From CAMLIZ01 sp036231905 (lineage in GTDB: Bacteria; Pseudomonadota; Gammaproteobacteria; Burkholderiales; Burkholderiaceae_C): a stretch of DNA of 64,000 bases. This document shows, in pieces, positions 18,053 to 31,459 of the stretch. The notes below the pieces were generated by a model. That model ran no database searches and was not told the DNA's origin. It was given only the letters and a program-made list of their open reading frames with translations. Numbering within the stretch: position 1 is the first letter of the stretch; every line of letters starts with the position of its first letter. The stretch covers positions 62,001 to 126,000 of the forward strand of contig NZ_JAZARE010000012.1 of NCBI RefSeq assembly GCF_036231905.1, read 5' to 3'. The translations under genes and the position numbers were made by a program.

Positions 18053-20221
18053 ATGAAGTGGATGAAAGCGTTGCTGGCGCTCGGCGCCGTGGTGACAGGC
18101 TTGGTGGGCTGCGGCGGGGGGGGCGGCAACAGCGGCACGCCGGTCTTTGGCGGTGACGGGCCTGGCACGGGTGGGGGCACGTCTGCGACGCCGACGCTGT
18201 CGGTGTCACTCTCGACCAGCACTGTGACGGGTGCCACGCCGGCCACTGTTTCGGCCCAAGTGCTCGACGGTTCGGCGTCCAAAAATCCGGTTCCTGGCGT
18301 GGTCGTCCAGTTTTCCACCGCTAATGGCCTGGGGTCGCTGAGCGCCCCTTCCGCGCTGACGGACACCAATGGCGTGGCGTCGGTGACGTTGGCGCCGTCG
18401 GCATCGGCGAGCAGTGGCGCTGACAACGTGGTGGCCTCGGCACAGATCGGCACCACACAACTGTCCGCACAAGCCGGCTTCCAGTTGACCGCCACGTCGG
18501 TCGCATTCGACTCGTTCACTTCGGACGTCGGAAACAGCCCGGCCAACGCGCTGAGTGCTTATGGCCAGGCAGTGCTCTCCTTGTCGATGACAGGCGTTTC
18601 CGAAACGTCGCCTGTGACGCTGAGCTTCACCTCCACATGTGCGGGGGAAGGCAAGGCATCCATATCACCCAGTTCGCTGACCAGCACGACCGGCACGATT
18701 TCTCTCACCTACAAAGACACGGGCGGCTGCGGAGCTTCGCACGCCACCGACACCATCACCGCCACGATCGGTGGGAGCGGAAAGACGCAGCAGTTGGTGA
18801 TGAACCTGAACTCGCCTGCTGCGAACAGCATCAGCTTCGTGAGCGCCAGCCCTCAGACCATCTACCTCAAGGGCTCCGGCTACCAGGAGTCCTCGCAGGT
18901 GGTGTTCAAGGTCGTGGACAGCAACAACAACCCGTTGCCGAATCAGCAGGTCACGATGAACCTGACGACGTTCGCCGGGGGTCTGATGCTCAATAGCGTT
19001 CAGACCGCAGTTACGCAGACCACGGACGGCAACGGCCAGGTCACGGCCATCGTGAACTCGGGGACTGTGCCCACACCGGTTCGTGTGACTGCCGCGCTGA
19101 CAAACGGCATCTCCACCGTGTCCAACAGCCTCGCCGTGGCGGTGGGCTTGCCGTCGGAGCTGAATTTCTCGCTCGCACAGACCACCAAGAATATCGAGGG
19201 CATGAACGTCGACGGCACGACGAACACCTATACCGTGCGTGCAGCCGACCGCAGCGGCAACCCTGTGCCGGACGGAACGTCGATCACCTTCTGGTCGGAG
19301 ATCGGTGGCCAGATCAGCGCGACCGCGCAGACTTCCGTCACCAACGGCATTGCGACTGCTTCGGCCAGCTTCGTCTCCTCCGGCACGCGGCCGGCCGACG
19401 GGCGCGTGACGGTGGTTTCCTACGCGCTCGGCGAGGAGTCGTTCGTCGACCTGAACGGCAACAACAAGTTCGACCTTGGTGAGCCGTTCCAGGACTTGGG
19501 CGACATCGTGCTGGACCGACTGTTCGATGGTCTCTATGACGCCGGGGCAACGCCGAACGGAGGGGACCAGTACATCTCCTTGTCAGGCAGTGCAGCGGGC
19601 AGCGCGACATGCACCAACTTCAGCAGCACTTATCCGCAGTTTGCCTTGAGCGCCAACATCCCGAGCCGCCCCGCGACCTGCAGCGCTTCGTGGTCCTCCC
19701 AGACCTATGTTCGTCGAGCAGTGGAGACGGTCCTGTCCACCTCCAGTGCACGTCTGCTTTGGGCCAGTACGGCCGGGCTCGATGCGAGCTGCGCGAAGAT
19801 CACCCTGCAAGATGGGCCCTACATCGAGTCGTCGTTTGGACACTTCAGCACCTACACTCTCGCCACGGGCGGCGATACCTGGTACGGTGGTTCAAGGGGT
19901 GTGCTGAGCTTCATCGTGGCCGATGCGAACACCTACCCTGCCGGCTATCCCGGCAACGACGTCCCCGTGGTGGGCCGGCTGAACCCCATGGCGGCTGGCA
20001 CGACGATCAGCGCAAGCGGTACCACCGGCTTGTCGGTCACTGTTGCGGGTGGCTCGCCGGTGGCCAACAGCAGCGAGGCGACCACGGCCGGCGTCTCATA
20101 TGAGTTCGACGCTGGCGTCACCTCCGGTACGGTCACCGTGAGCGTCAAGTCGCCGGGTGGCTTGACCACCACCTATTCGGTTGACGTGATCGCAGGCGCG
20201 CGCCCGAGTTCATGCCCCTGA
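18053..20221 (+). CDS. large secreted lipoprotein with repeated bacterial Ig-like (Big_1/invasin-type) domains
   Basis: This 722-residue protein sits between pilQ and aroK. The signal peptide MKWMKALLALGAVVTGLVGC ends in a lipobox, followed by a Gly-rich linker. At least three invasin-like Ig domains can be read, around residues 45-140, 275-370 and 385-460. Each has the pattern of a hydrophobic strand, a Gly-rich turn and a TD.NG.A/V.V motif (for example TDTNGVASVTLAP and TDGNGQVTAIVNS). At D466 a DLNGNNKFDLGE loop matches the EF-hand/dockerin calcium loop pattern. The C-terminal part (about 500-720) is Ser/Thr/Gly-rich and not recognised. Its last 10 bases overlap aroK. It may be an adhesin or a surface partner of the pilus. 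I infer this from position only. Confidence 0.75.
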   Translation: MKWMKALLALGAVVTGLVGCGGGGGNSGTPVFGGDGPGTGGGTSATPTLSVSLSTSTVTGATPATVSAQVLDGSASKNPVPGVVVQFSTANGLGSLSAPSALTDTNGVASVTLAPSASASSGADNVVASAQIGTTQLSAQAGFQLTATSVAFDSFTSDVGNSPANALSAYGQAVLSLSMTGVSETSPVTLSFTSTCAGEGKASISPSSLTSTTGTISLTYKDTGGCGASHATDTITATIGGSGKTQQLVMNLNSPAANSISFVSASPQTIYLKGSGYQESSQVVFKVVDSNNNPLPNQQVTMNLTTFAGGLMLNSVQTAVTQTTDGNGQVTAIVNSGTVPTPVRVTAALTNGISTVSNSLAVAVGLPSELNFSLAQTTKNIEGMNVDGTTNTYTVRAADRSGNPVPDGTSITFWSEIGGQISATAQTSVTNGIATASASFVSSGTRPADGRVTVVSYALGEESFVDLNGNNKFDLGEPFQDLGDIVLDRLFDGLYDAGATPNGGDQYISLSGSAAGSATCTNFSSTYPQFALSANIPSRPATCSASWSSQTYVRRAVETVLSTSSARLLWASTAGLDASCAKITLQDGPYIESSFGHFSTYTLATGGDTWYGGSRGVLSFIVADANTYPAGYPGNDVPVVGRLNPMAAGTTISASGTTGLSVTVAGGSPVANSSEATTAGVSYEFDAGVTSGTVTVSVKSPGGLTTTYSVDVIAGARPSSCP

Positions 20222-20775
20222 TTTGCCTGGTCGGCATGCCCGGCGGTGGCAAATCCACCGTCGGACGCCACCTGGCGCGCCACCTCGGGTGGCGCTTTGT
20301 CGATTCGGACGCCGACATCGAACGGCGGCTGGGTACATCGATCTCTGCCTACTTCAATGAGCATGGCGAGGCCGCGTTCAGGGACGTTGAACAGCAGGTC
20401 ATCGCGGAATTGACAGCACCACCCGGCGCCGGCCTGGTGCTCGCCACCGGCGGCGGAGCGGTGCTGCGCGAAGCCAACCGCGACGCGCTCAGGCGCTCGG
20501 GCACAGTGGTTTACCTTCGCTCCACCCCCGAGGAGCTGTTTCGCCGCCTGCGCCACGACACGCAGCGCCCGTTGCTGCAAGTGCGCGACCCCCTCAAGCG
20601 CCTGCGCGACATGCACCATGAGCGTGACCCGCTCTATCGCCGCACGGCTCACTACATCATCGAAACGGGCCGGCCTTCGGTGCCCACGCTGGTGAACATG
20701 ATCCTCATGCAGCTGGAGCTGGCCGGCGTGCTGGACCCCCATCGCGCGCCTGCCGCCCCGGCTTCCAGCCACTGA
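20212..20775 (+). CDS. aroK: shikimate kinase
   Basis: AroK is a 187-residue enzyme that phosphorylates shikimate in the chorismate pathway. The P-loop GMPGGGKST is at residues 8-16, the substrate-binding DSDADIE follows, and the motifs FRDVEQQVI, LATGGGAV and the LID-type RPLL are present. The start overlaps the end of the Ig-domain lipoprotein, so the two are probably translated together. aroK then aroB after pilQ is the usual proteobacterial order. Confidence 0.95.
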   Translation: MPLICLVGMPGGGKSTVGRHLARHLGWRFVDSDADIERRLGTSISAYFNEHGEAAFRDVEQQVIAELTAPPGAGLVLATGGGAVLREANRDALRRSGTVVYLRSTPEELFRRLRHDTQRPLLQVRDPLKRLRDMHHERDPLYRRTAHYIIETGRPSVPTLVNMILMQLELAGVLDPHRAPAAPASSH

Positions 20776-20798
20776 CTGCCCCGGGGCCGCACGGCCCG

Positions 20799-20804
20799 TA
20801 CACT
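20799..20804 (+). promoter_or_regulatory. possible -10 element close to the aroB start
   Basis: TACACT ends 7 bases before the aroB ATG, which would place the transcript start at or next to the start codon. No RBS is visible before aroB. The -35 is not convincing, so this is only a candidate leaderless promoter. Confidence 0.25.
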
Positions 20805-20811
20805 TGCTGCC

Positions 20812-21918
20812 ATGACGGCTTCTGGCAACGTGCAGACGTGCACCACCGTGCCGATCGACCTGGGCGATCGGCGCTACGACATCCTCATCGGTTCGGCCCT
20901 GCTCGACGCGGCCTCGACCTGGCAGTCCCTCCCTCCGGCCGGCGCAGCTGCGATCGTGACGAACACCACCGTCGCGCCGCTGTACGCCGAGCGCCTGCAA
21001 GCCGCGCTGCGCCCTCGTTACCAGCGGCAGTTGGTCATCACCCTTCCCGATGGTGAAAGCCACAAGGACTGGGCCTCGCTGAATCAGATCTTCGACCGCC
21101 TGCTGGCCGAGGCCTGCGACCGCAAGACGGTGTTGTTCGCCCTCGGCGGCGGCGTGGTCGGTGACATGACTGGCTTTGCCGCCGCCTGCTACATGCGGGG
21201 TGTGCCTTTCGTCCAGGTGCCCACCACGCTGCTGGCGCAGGTGGACTCGTCGGTGGGTGGCAAGACGGCGATCAACCATCCGCGCGGCAAGAACATGATC
21301 GGCGCCTTCTACCAGCCGCTGCGCGTGGTGTGCGACCTGGACGTGCTGGACACGCTGCCGGCACGTGAGCTCTCCGCGGGGCTGGCAGAGGTGATCAAGT
21401 ACGGGCCGATCGCCGACCCGGATTTCCTCGACTGGATCGAGCACAACCTCGATGCCTTGCTGGCGCGCGACAAGGCCGCGTTGGCCCACGCCGTGCGCCG
21501 CTCGTGCGAAATCAAGGCGTGGGTGGTGGCGCAGGACGAGCGCGAGTCCGGGCTGCGCGCCATCCTGAACTTCGGCCACACCTTCGGCCACGCGATCGAA
21601 GCCGGCCTCGGTTATGGCGAATGGCTGCACGGCGAGGCCGTGGGCTGCGGCATGGTGATGGCCAGTGCCTTGTCCGTTGAGCTGGGGCTCATGCCACCGA
21701 GCTTTGCCGAGCGCATGCGGCGCATCGTGCAGCGGGCCGGCCTGCCAGTGGTCGGGCCTGCCCTGGGCGTGGCGCGCTACCTCGAGCTGATGAGCGTGGA
21801 CAAGAAGGCCGAGGATGGTGACATCCGCTATGTGCTGATCGAGGCGCTCGGCCGCGCGGCGATGATGCCGGCCCCCGCGGCCGTGGTGTCGCGCGTCATC
21901 GAAGCGCACACGGCCTGA
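20812..21918 (+). CDS. aroB: 3-dehydroquinate synthase
   Basis: AroB is a 368-residue NAD- and metal-dependent enzyme that converts DAHP to 3-dehydroquinate, the second step of the shikimate pathway. Family motifs include the NAD-binding FALGGGVVGDMTGFAAA, the stretch VPTTLLAQVDSSVGGKTAIN, and metal ligands in LAEVIKYG and in FGHTFGHAIE. Length and order next to aroK are normal. No Shine-Dalgarno sequence is evident. Confidence 0.95.
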   Translation: MTASGNVQTCTTVPIDLGDRRYDILIGSALLDAASTWQSLPPAGAAAIVTNTTVAPLYAERLQAALRPRYQRQLVITLPDGESHKDWASLNQIFDRLLAEACDRKTVLFALGGGVVGDMTGFAAACYMRGVPFVQVPTTLLAQVDSSVGGKTAINHPRGKNMIGAFYQPLRVVCDLDVLDTLPARELSAGLAEVIKYGPIADPDFLDWIEHNLDALLARDKAALAHAVRRSCEIKAWVVAQDERESGLRAILNFGHTFGHAIEAGLGYGEWLHGEAVGCGMVMASALSVELGLMPPSFAERMRRIVQRAGLPVVGPALGVARYLELMSVDKKAEDGDIRYVLIEALGRAAMMPAPAAVVSRVIEAHTA

Positions 21919-21935
21919 GGGCCCGGGCACTGCGC

Positions 21936-23069
21936 GTGAGCCTGGCGCCCTACGCGTGCGACCCCGCCCGCTCCCGCGGGCGACGCTTTGCCGAAGCCGC
22001 GGCGCCCACACGCAGCGAGTACCAGCGTGACCGCGACCGCATCGTGCACAGCACCGCCTTCCGGCGCCTGGTCTACAAGACGCAGGTGTTCCTCAACCAT
22101 GAGGGCGACCTGTTCCGCACCCGGCTCACCCATTCGTTGGAAGTCGCCCAGTTGGCCCGATCCATCGCGCGCAGCCTACACCTGAACGAGGATCTGGTGG
22201 AGGCGATCGCGCTGGCGCATGACCTGGGCCACACACCCTTCGGCCACGCCGGCCAGGACGCCCTGCACGACTGCATGGCGCAGCACGGCGGCTTCGAACA
22301 CAACCTGCAGAGCCTGCGTGTCGTCGACTGCCTGGAACACCGGTATGCCGATTTCGATGGCCTCAACCTGAGTTTCGAAGCCCGCGAAGGCATCCTCAAG
22401 CATTGTTCGCGCCGCCACGCCCGCCACATCGAAGCGCTGGAGCCCGACGGCGTGGCACACCGGTTCCTGGCCGGCACCCAGCCAAGCCTGGAGGCGCAGT
22501 TATGCAACCTGGCCGACGAAATTGCCTACAACGCGCACGATGTGGATGACGGGGTCCGCTCGGGCCTGATCACCCTGGATCAGCTGGCCGAAGTGCCGCT
22601 GTTCGCGCGCTTTCACCAGGAGGCCCTGGCGCATCACCCCGGCTTGCACCAGCGAGGAAGGCGTCTGCTGTTCGAGGTGATACGGCGGATGTTGTCGCAG
22701 CAGGTCTACGACGTGATCGACACCACGCGCGCCGCCCTGGCGCGCGAGCGTCCAGCGGACGCGCAGCAGGCCCGTCTGTCCGGGCCGCTGGTGCGATTCA
22801 GCCGCGAGATGCGAAGCGCCAGCACCGAACTCAAGCGCTTCCTGTTCCGGGCGCTCTACCGGCATCCGCAAGTCATGGAGACCACCAACCATGCGCGGCG
22901 GGTGGTGCGCGAGTTGTTCGCCGCCTACGTCGCCGCGCCCGAGGAAATGCCCCCCGACTACCGCGATGCGCCGCTGCCGCATCGGGCGGTCGCCGACTAC
23001 ATCGCTGGCATGACCGACCGCTTCGCCATCCGCGAGCACGAACGGCTGACCGGCACACGGCTGTTCTGA
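21936..23069 (+). CDS. deoxyguanosinetriphosphate triphosphohydrolase-like HD-domain dNTPase
   Basis: This 377-residue protein belongs to the Dgt-like HD superfamily that hydrolyses dNTPs to deoxynucleosides and triphosphate. Metal ligands are visible as H66 in RLTHSLEVAQL and H95-D96 in ALAHDLGHTPFGH. Further conserved segments are SEYQRDRDRIVHSTAFRRL and CNLADEIAYNAHDVDDG. It begins with a GTG soon after aroB. The Burkholderiales order aroB-dgt-gltB is kept apart from the transposase relative that follows. Confidence 0.92.
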   Translation: MSLAPYACDPARSRGRRFAEAAAPTRSEYQRDRDRIVHSTAFRRLVYKTQVFLNHEGDLFRTRLTHSLEVAQLARSIARSLHLNEDLVEAIALAHDLGHTPFGHAGQDALHDCMAQHGGFEHNLQSLRVVDCLEHRYADFDGLNLSFEAREGILKHCSRRHARHIEALEPDGVAHRFLAGTQPSLEAQLCNLADEIAYNAHDVDDGVRSGLITLDQLAEVPLFARFHQEALAHHPGLHQRGRRLLFEVIRRMLSQQVYDVIDTTRAALARERPADAQQARLSGPLVRFSREMRSASTELKRFLFRALYRHPQVMETTNHARRVVRELFAAYVAAPEEMPPDYRDAPLPHRAVADYIAGMTDRFAIREHERLTGTRLF

Positions 23070-23091
23070 GCAGGCAGCGCTTGCCGTCGAT

Positions 23092-23106
23092 AATGGGGTC
23101 AGATCC
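23092..23106 (+). repeat. left inverted repeat flanking the RAYT-like gene
   Basis: AATGGGGTCAGATCC lies 17 bases before the ATG of the transposase-like gene. Its inverted partner at 23860-23874 differs at one base. GGGGTCAG-type motifs are typical companions of RAYT transposases. Confidence 0.7.
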
Positions 23107-23123
23107 ACTGACTTAAGAGTCCC

Positions 23124-23828
23124 ATGGCGCGACTGCCCCGCCTGTGCATCGCCGGCGAGCTGCACCACCTCATCCAGCGCGGCCACAACCGGCAGGCCGT
23201 GTTTGTGGATGACGCGGATCGCCAGTTGTTCCTGGTCGCGCTTCGGGACGCTGCGCACGAGCACGGCGTCGCGGTCCACGCATACGCCTTGCTTGACAGC
23301 GAAGTGCGCCTGCTAGCCACGCCGGCGACACAACAATCCCTCAGCAAGGCGCTCCAGGCCGTGGGTCGACGTTATGTGGCGGCCTTCAATCGCCGGCATG
23401 GTCGGACCGGCACGCTGTGGGAAGGGCGTTTTCGTGGGGCGGTGATCGAAAGTGAGCGCTACTTCATTCCGGCGCTTTGCCAACTGGAGACGGCCCCGGT
23501 CGATGCCGGGTTGGCGCCCTCCGCAGCGCTATGGCCATGGTCCAGCGCGGGGCACCACCTGGGGCTGGCCCGCAGCCCGCTGGTCACGGAGCACCGGCTG
23601 TACTGGGCCCTGGGCAACACACCCTTCGACCGCGAGGCTGCGTATCGGCGAGCGCTGGAGCAGGGTGTCACGTCGGCGGACGGCGCGGCCTTGTTGGAAG
23701 CGATGCTGAAGTCGTGGGCCATCGGATCGCCCGCCTTTCTGGCCCGCCTGGCGGACATGACGCCGCGGCCTTTGTCCGCCCGCCAGCGCGGACGTCCCAG
23801 GAAGACTTTTCAGTCTGTCCCTAATTAA
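23124..23828 (+). CDS. RAYT-like (Y1 transposase family) protein with degenerate active site
   Basis: This 234-residue protein clearly belongs to the REP-associated tyrosine transposase family: MARLPRLCIAGELHHLIQRG at the N-terminus, then HAYALLDSEVRLLATP, GRTGTLWEGRFR and LYWALGNTPF. Active members usually read NHVHLL at the HUH motif; here the two His positions are E60 and R62. The catalytic Tyr, expected in a RYVELNPVRAG-like motif, is replaced by Q120 in CQLETAPVDAG. The reading frame is intact, and the basic C-terminal RQRGRPRKT tail could still bind DNA. I infer a non-transposing, possibly domesticated protein. It is flanked by an inverted repeat and sits between dgt and gltB. Confidence 0.85.
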   Translation: MARLPRLCIAGELHHLIQRGHNRQAVFVDDADRQLFLVALRDAAHEHGVAVHAYALLDSEVRLLATPATQQSLSKALQAVGRRYVAAFNRRHGRTGTLWEGRFRGAVIESERYFIPALCQLETAPVDAGLAPSAALWPWSSAGHHLGLARSPLVTEHRLYWALGNTPFDREAAYRRALEQGVTSADGAALLEAMLKSWAIGSPAFLARLADMTPRPLSARQRGRPRKTFQSVPN

Positions 23829-23859
23829 CAAAACAATGAGCCCTTGCGTTGCGGTATTA

Positions 23860-23874
23860 GGATCAGACCCCATT
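23860..23874 (-). repeat. right inverted repeat flanking the RAYT-like gene
   Basis: GGATCAGACCCCATT is the reverse complement of the left copy at 23092-23106 except for one central base. It lies about 70 bases upstream of the gltB start, so it may also form part of the gltB leader. Confidence 0.7.
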
Positions 23875-23946
23875 AAAAAACGCTTGTTGTGTTTGCTGCG
23901 CTGCATTAGTCTCCGCGTTATCCCTGACTTTGACGTGGAGAGCGCC

Positions 23947-28710
<4,764 letters not shown>

Positions 28711-28728
28711 GAGAGCAGAGAAGACATC

Positions 28729-30195
28729 ATGGGAAAAGTCACCGGCTTCCTGGAATACGAGCGCATCGAGGAGGGCTACGAGCCCGTGCAGGCGCGGCTG
28801 AAGAACTACAAGGAGTTCGTGATCGGGCTCAACGCGGAGCAGGCCAAGATCCAGGGCGCGCGCTGCATGGACTGCGGCATTCCGTTCTGCAACAGCGGCT
28901 GCCCGGTCAACAACATCATTCCGGACTTCAACGACCTCGTGTACCGCAATGACTGGCTCAACGCCAGCATCGTGCTGCACTCCACCAACAACTTCCCCGA
29001 GTTCACCGGCCGCATCTGCCCCGCGCCCTGCGAGGCGGCCTGCACGCTGAACCTGAACAACGACCCGGTGGGCATCAAGTCGATCGAGCACGCTATCGCC
29101 GACCGCGCGTGGGCGGAGGGCTGGACCGTGCCGCAGCCGCCGAAGGTCAAGACCGGCAAGAAGGTCGCCGTGGTGGGCTCGGGCCCGGCCGGCATGGCGG
29201 CAGCCCAGCAGCTGGCGCGGGTGGGCCACGACGTGACGGTGTTCGAAAAGAACGATCGGGTCGGCGGCCTGCTGCGCTACGGCATCCCGGACTTCAAGAT
29301 GGAGAAGTCGCACATCGATCGCCGGGTCGAGCAGATGAAGGCCGAGGGCGTCGTGTTCCGCACCGGTGTGATGGTGGGCCACCTGCCTGAGGGCAGCAAG
29401 ATCACCAACCACGCCAAGGAGATCATCAGCCCGGAGGAGCTGAAGCAGCAGTTCGACGCGGTGCTGCTGGCTGGTGGGGCAGAACAGTCACGCGACCTGC
29501 CCGTGCCGGGGCGCGAGCTCGACGGCGTGCACTTCGCGATGGAGTTCCTGCCGCAGCAGAACAAGGTCAACGCCGGCGACAAGCTCAAGGGCCAGATCAT
29601 GGCCACCGGCAAACATGTGATCGTGATCGGCGGTGGCGACACCGGCAGCGACTGCGTGGGCACCAGCAACCGCCACGGTGCTGTCAGCGTCACCCAGTTC
29701 GAGCTGATGCCGATGCCGCCGGAGCAGGAAGACAAGCCGCTGACCTGGCCGTACTGGCCTTATAAGCTGCGCAGTTCCTCCAGCCATGAAGAAGGCTGCC
29801 AGCGCGAATTTGCCATCGCCACCAAGGAGTTCATCGGTGAAAAGGGCAAGGTGAAGGCGCTGAAGACCGTGCGGGTGGAGTGGAAGAACGGCAAGATGAG
29901 CGAGGTGCCCGGCACTGAGCAGGTGCTGCCCGCCGACCTGGTGTTGCTGGCCATGGGCTTCGTCAGCCCGGTGGCGTCCATCCTGGACGCGTTCGGCGTG
30001 GAGAAGGATGCGCGTGGCAACGCCAAGGCGCACACCGAGTTCACCGGGGGTTATCGCACCACGCAGGAGAAGGTGTTCGCCGCGGGCGACATGCGGCGTG
30101 GACAGAGCCTGGTGGTGTGGGCGATCCGCGAGGGCCGGCAGGCGGCGCGGGCGGTGGATGAGTTTTTGATGGGGGAGAGCGCGTTGCCGCGGTGA
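28729..30195 (+). CDS. gltD: glutamate synthase (NADPH) small subunit
   Basis: GltD is the 488-residue FAD and Fe-S subunit that passes electrons from NADPH to GltB. N-terminal cysteines for two 4Fe-4S clusters are in CMDCGIPFCNSGCPVNN and CPAPCEAAC. The FAD-binding GSGPAGMAAAQQLAR and the NADPH-binding GGGDTGSDCVG motifs are both clear, and the C-terminal FAD motif is VFAAGDMRRGQSLVVWA. Length is normal. A strong terminator follows. Confidence 0.96.
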   Translation: MGKVTGFLEYERIEEGYEPVQARLKNYKEFVIGLNAEQAKIQGARCMDCGIPFCNSGCPVNNIIPDFNDLVYRNDWLNASIVLHSTNNFPEFTGRICPAPCEAACTLNLNNDPVGIKSIEHAIADRAWAEGWTVPQPPKVKTGKKVAVVGSGPAGMAAAQQLARVGHDVTVFEKNDRVGGLLRYGIPDFKMEKSHIDRRVEQMKAEGVVFRTGVMVGHLPEGSKITNHAKEIISPEELKQQFDAVLLAGGAEQSRDLPVPGRELDGVHFAMEFLPQQNKVNAGDKLKGQIMATGKHVIVIGGGDTGSDCVGTSNRHGAVSVTQFELMPMPPEQEDKPLTWPYWPYKLRSSSSHEEGCQREFAIATKEFIGEKGKVKALKTVRVEWKNGKMSEVPGTEQVLPADLVLLAMGFVSPVASILDAFGVEKDARGNAKAHTEFTGGYRTTQEKVFAAGDMRRGQSLVVWAIREGRQAARAVDEFLMGESALPR

Positions 30196-30216
30196 GCGCT
30201 CCGCTGATCAGGACCC

Positions 30217-30243
30217 ACGGCCGCCCAGGAGGCGGCCGTTTTC
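30217..30243 (+). terminator. intrinsic terminator after gltD
   Basis: ACGGCCGCC and GGCGGCCGT form a perfect 9-bp stem with a CAGGA loop, followed by TTTTC. It separates the gltBD operon from the pilin cluster. The remaining ~160 bases up to pilE show no gene, and no clear promoter was found. Confidence 0.85.
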
Positions 30244-30402
30244 ATTCTGGCGACCGAAACCCCGATCCGCTCGTCGGATGGTCGTGACCGCCTGTCGAAG
30301 CGTGCCCACCGTTCGTGAACTTGTGCACGACGGCCGCGGCTTGGCGTGTCCAGAATGCCACCAAGTCCCCGATCCAGGGTCCATGCCATTCCGCCGATCC
30401 CC

Positions 30403-30837
30403 ATGAACGCCATGCCCTTCACCTCCAGCCAGCGTCGTACCCGGCAAGGATTCACGCTGATCGAATTGATGATCACGGTTGCGGTCATCGCCATCCTCGG
30501 AGCGATCGCGCTTCCGGCATACCAGGACTATGTGCGGCGAGGGCAGGTCCAGGAGGCGGGCACGCTGCTGTCCAACTATCGCATCCTGATGGAGCAGAAG
30601 TTCCAGAACGACCGAACCTATACGCCGTGCCCCACCCTTGATGCGGGCAAGTACTTCACGGTCGCCTGTGACGCGAGCGCCACCGACTTCACTCTGACGG
30701 CAGAGGGCAGCGCCGGCCAGGCAGTCGGCCACAAGTACACCGTCAACGCGAAAAACGAACAGTTGACCAAGGAGTTCAAGGGCGCAGCGTCCACCAAGAA
30801 GTGCTGGCTGTTCAAGGGGGACGAATGCAACAGCTGA
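30403..30837 (+). CDS. pilE: type IV minor pilin, PilE type
   Basis: This 144-residue pilin has a short leader ending in Gly before FTLIELMITVAVIAILGAIA, the prepilin peptidase site with Phe+1 and Glu+5 and the hydrophobic helix. The chain then reads PAYQDYVRRGQVQEA and LLSNYRILMEQKFQND, the type III methylation-type pilin fold seen in minor pilin PilE. Several Cys near the C-terminus may form a disulphide. I use the ATG at 30403; a second ATG nine bases on would also fit. It overlaps fimT by 13 bases. Confidence 0.85.
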   Translation: MNAMPFTSSQRRTRQGFTLIELMITVAVIAILGAIALPAYQDYVRRGQVQEAGTLLSNYRILMEQKFQNDRTYTPCPTLDAGKYFTVACDASATDFTLTAEGSAGQAVGHKYTVNAKNEQLTKEFKGAASTKKCWLFKGDECNS

Positions 30838-31451
30838 CGGTCCCGGTTGCGTCGGCGAAGCTGCGTCGGCAGGCCGGATTCACGCTGATCGAGGCCGCCG
30901 TTGTCATGGCGGTGACTGGCGTGTTGGTCATGGCGACGCTGCCGTCGATATCGTCTTGGCTGAACACGCTGCGGGTGCGGGGGGTGGCGGAGTCGCTTCA
31001 GAGCGGTGTGCAGCGCGCCCGGATGGAGGCGCTGCGTCGCAATCAGGATGTGAGCTTCTGGCTCGTGAAGGGTGCGGGAACAAACGCTTGTGCCGCAACG
31101 TCGGATGCGGGCTCCTGGGTGGTGGTGCTTGGCAGTGCCGATCCGAGCGGCGGCTGCGCCACCAATGTGGCCGACGGGGGCACGGTGATCGAGCAGTACG
31201 CCACTCCGGCCACGGCGTCCTCGGTCGCCGTCAAGGGGTCGAACGGCGCCGACGGTGTTGACAACGTCGTTTTCAACGCGTTCGGGCAGGTCAAACCGGG
31301 TGGAACGCCCATTCGCAAGATCCGTGTGTCATTGCCTGGAAACACCAAAGTGCGCGTGCTCGATATCGACATCACGACGGGCGGGTTGGTGAGGATGTGC
31401 GATCCCAACGTTGGCAAGGAAGACACGCGCGCGTGCGCGGATGCCACTTGA
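30825..31451 (+). CDS. fimT: minor pseudopilin, FimT/GspH type
   Basis: This is a 208-residue protein. The prepilin site is QAGFTLIEAAVVMAVTGVL, with Gly-1, Phe+1 and Glu+5. The segment NTLRVRGVAESLQSGVQRAR and the beta-strand region with GTVIEQYAT fit the GspH/FimT domain. FimT takes part in pilus priming and, in some bacteria, DNA binding during competence. The start overlaps the pilE stop and lies directly before pilV, so the cluster is one operon. Confidence 0.85.
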   Translation: MQQLTVPVASAKLRRQAGFTLIEAAVVMAVTGVLVMATLPSISSWLNTLRVRGVAESLQSGVQRARMEALRRNQDVSFWLVKGAGTNACAATSDAGSWVVVLGSADPSGGCATNVADGGTVIEQYATPATASSVAVKGSNGADGVDNVVFNAFGQVKPGGTPIRKIRVSLPGNTKVRVLDIDITTGGLVRMCDPNVGKEDTRACADAT

Positions 31452-31459
31452 ACGAGACC

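Noticed and set aside
23124..23828. Complete, active insertion sequence
   Set aside because: The catalytic residues expected for a Y1 transposase are absent, and I saw no target duplication next to the inverted repeats.
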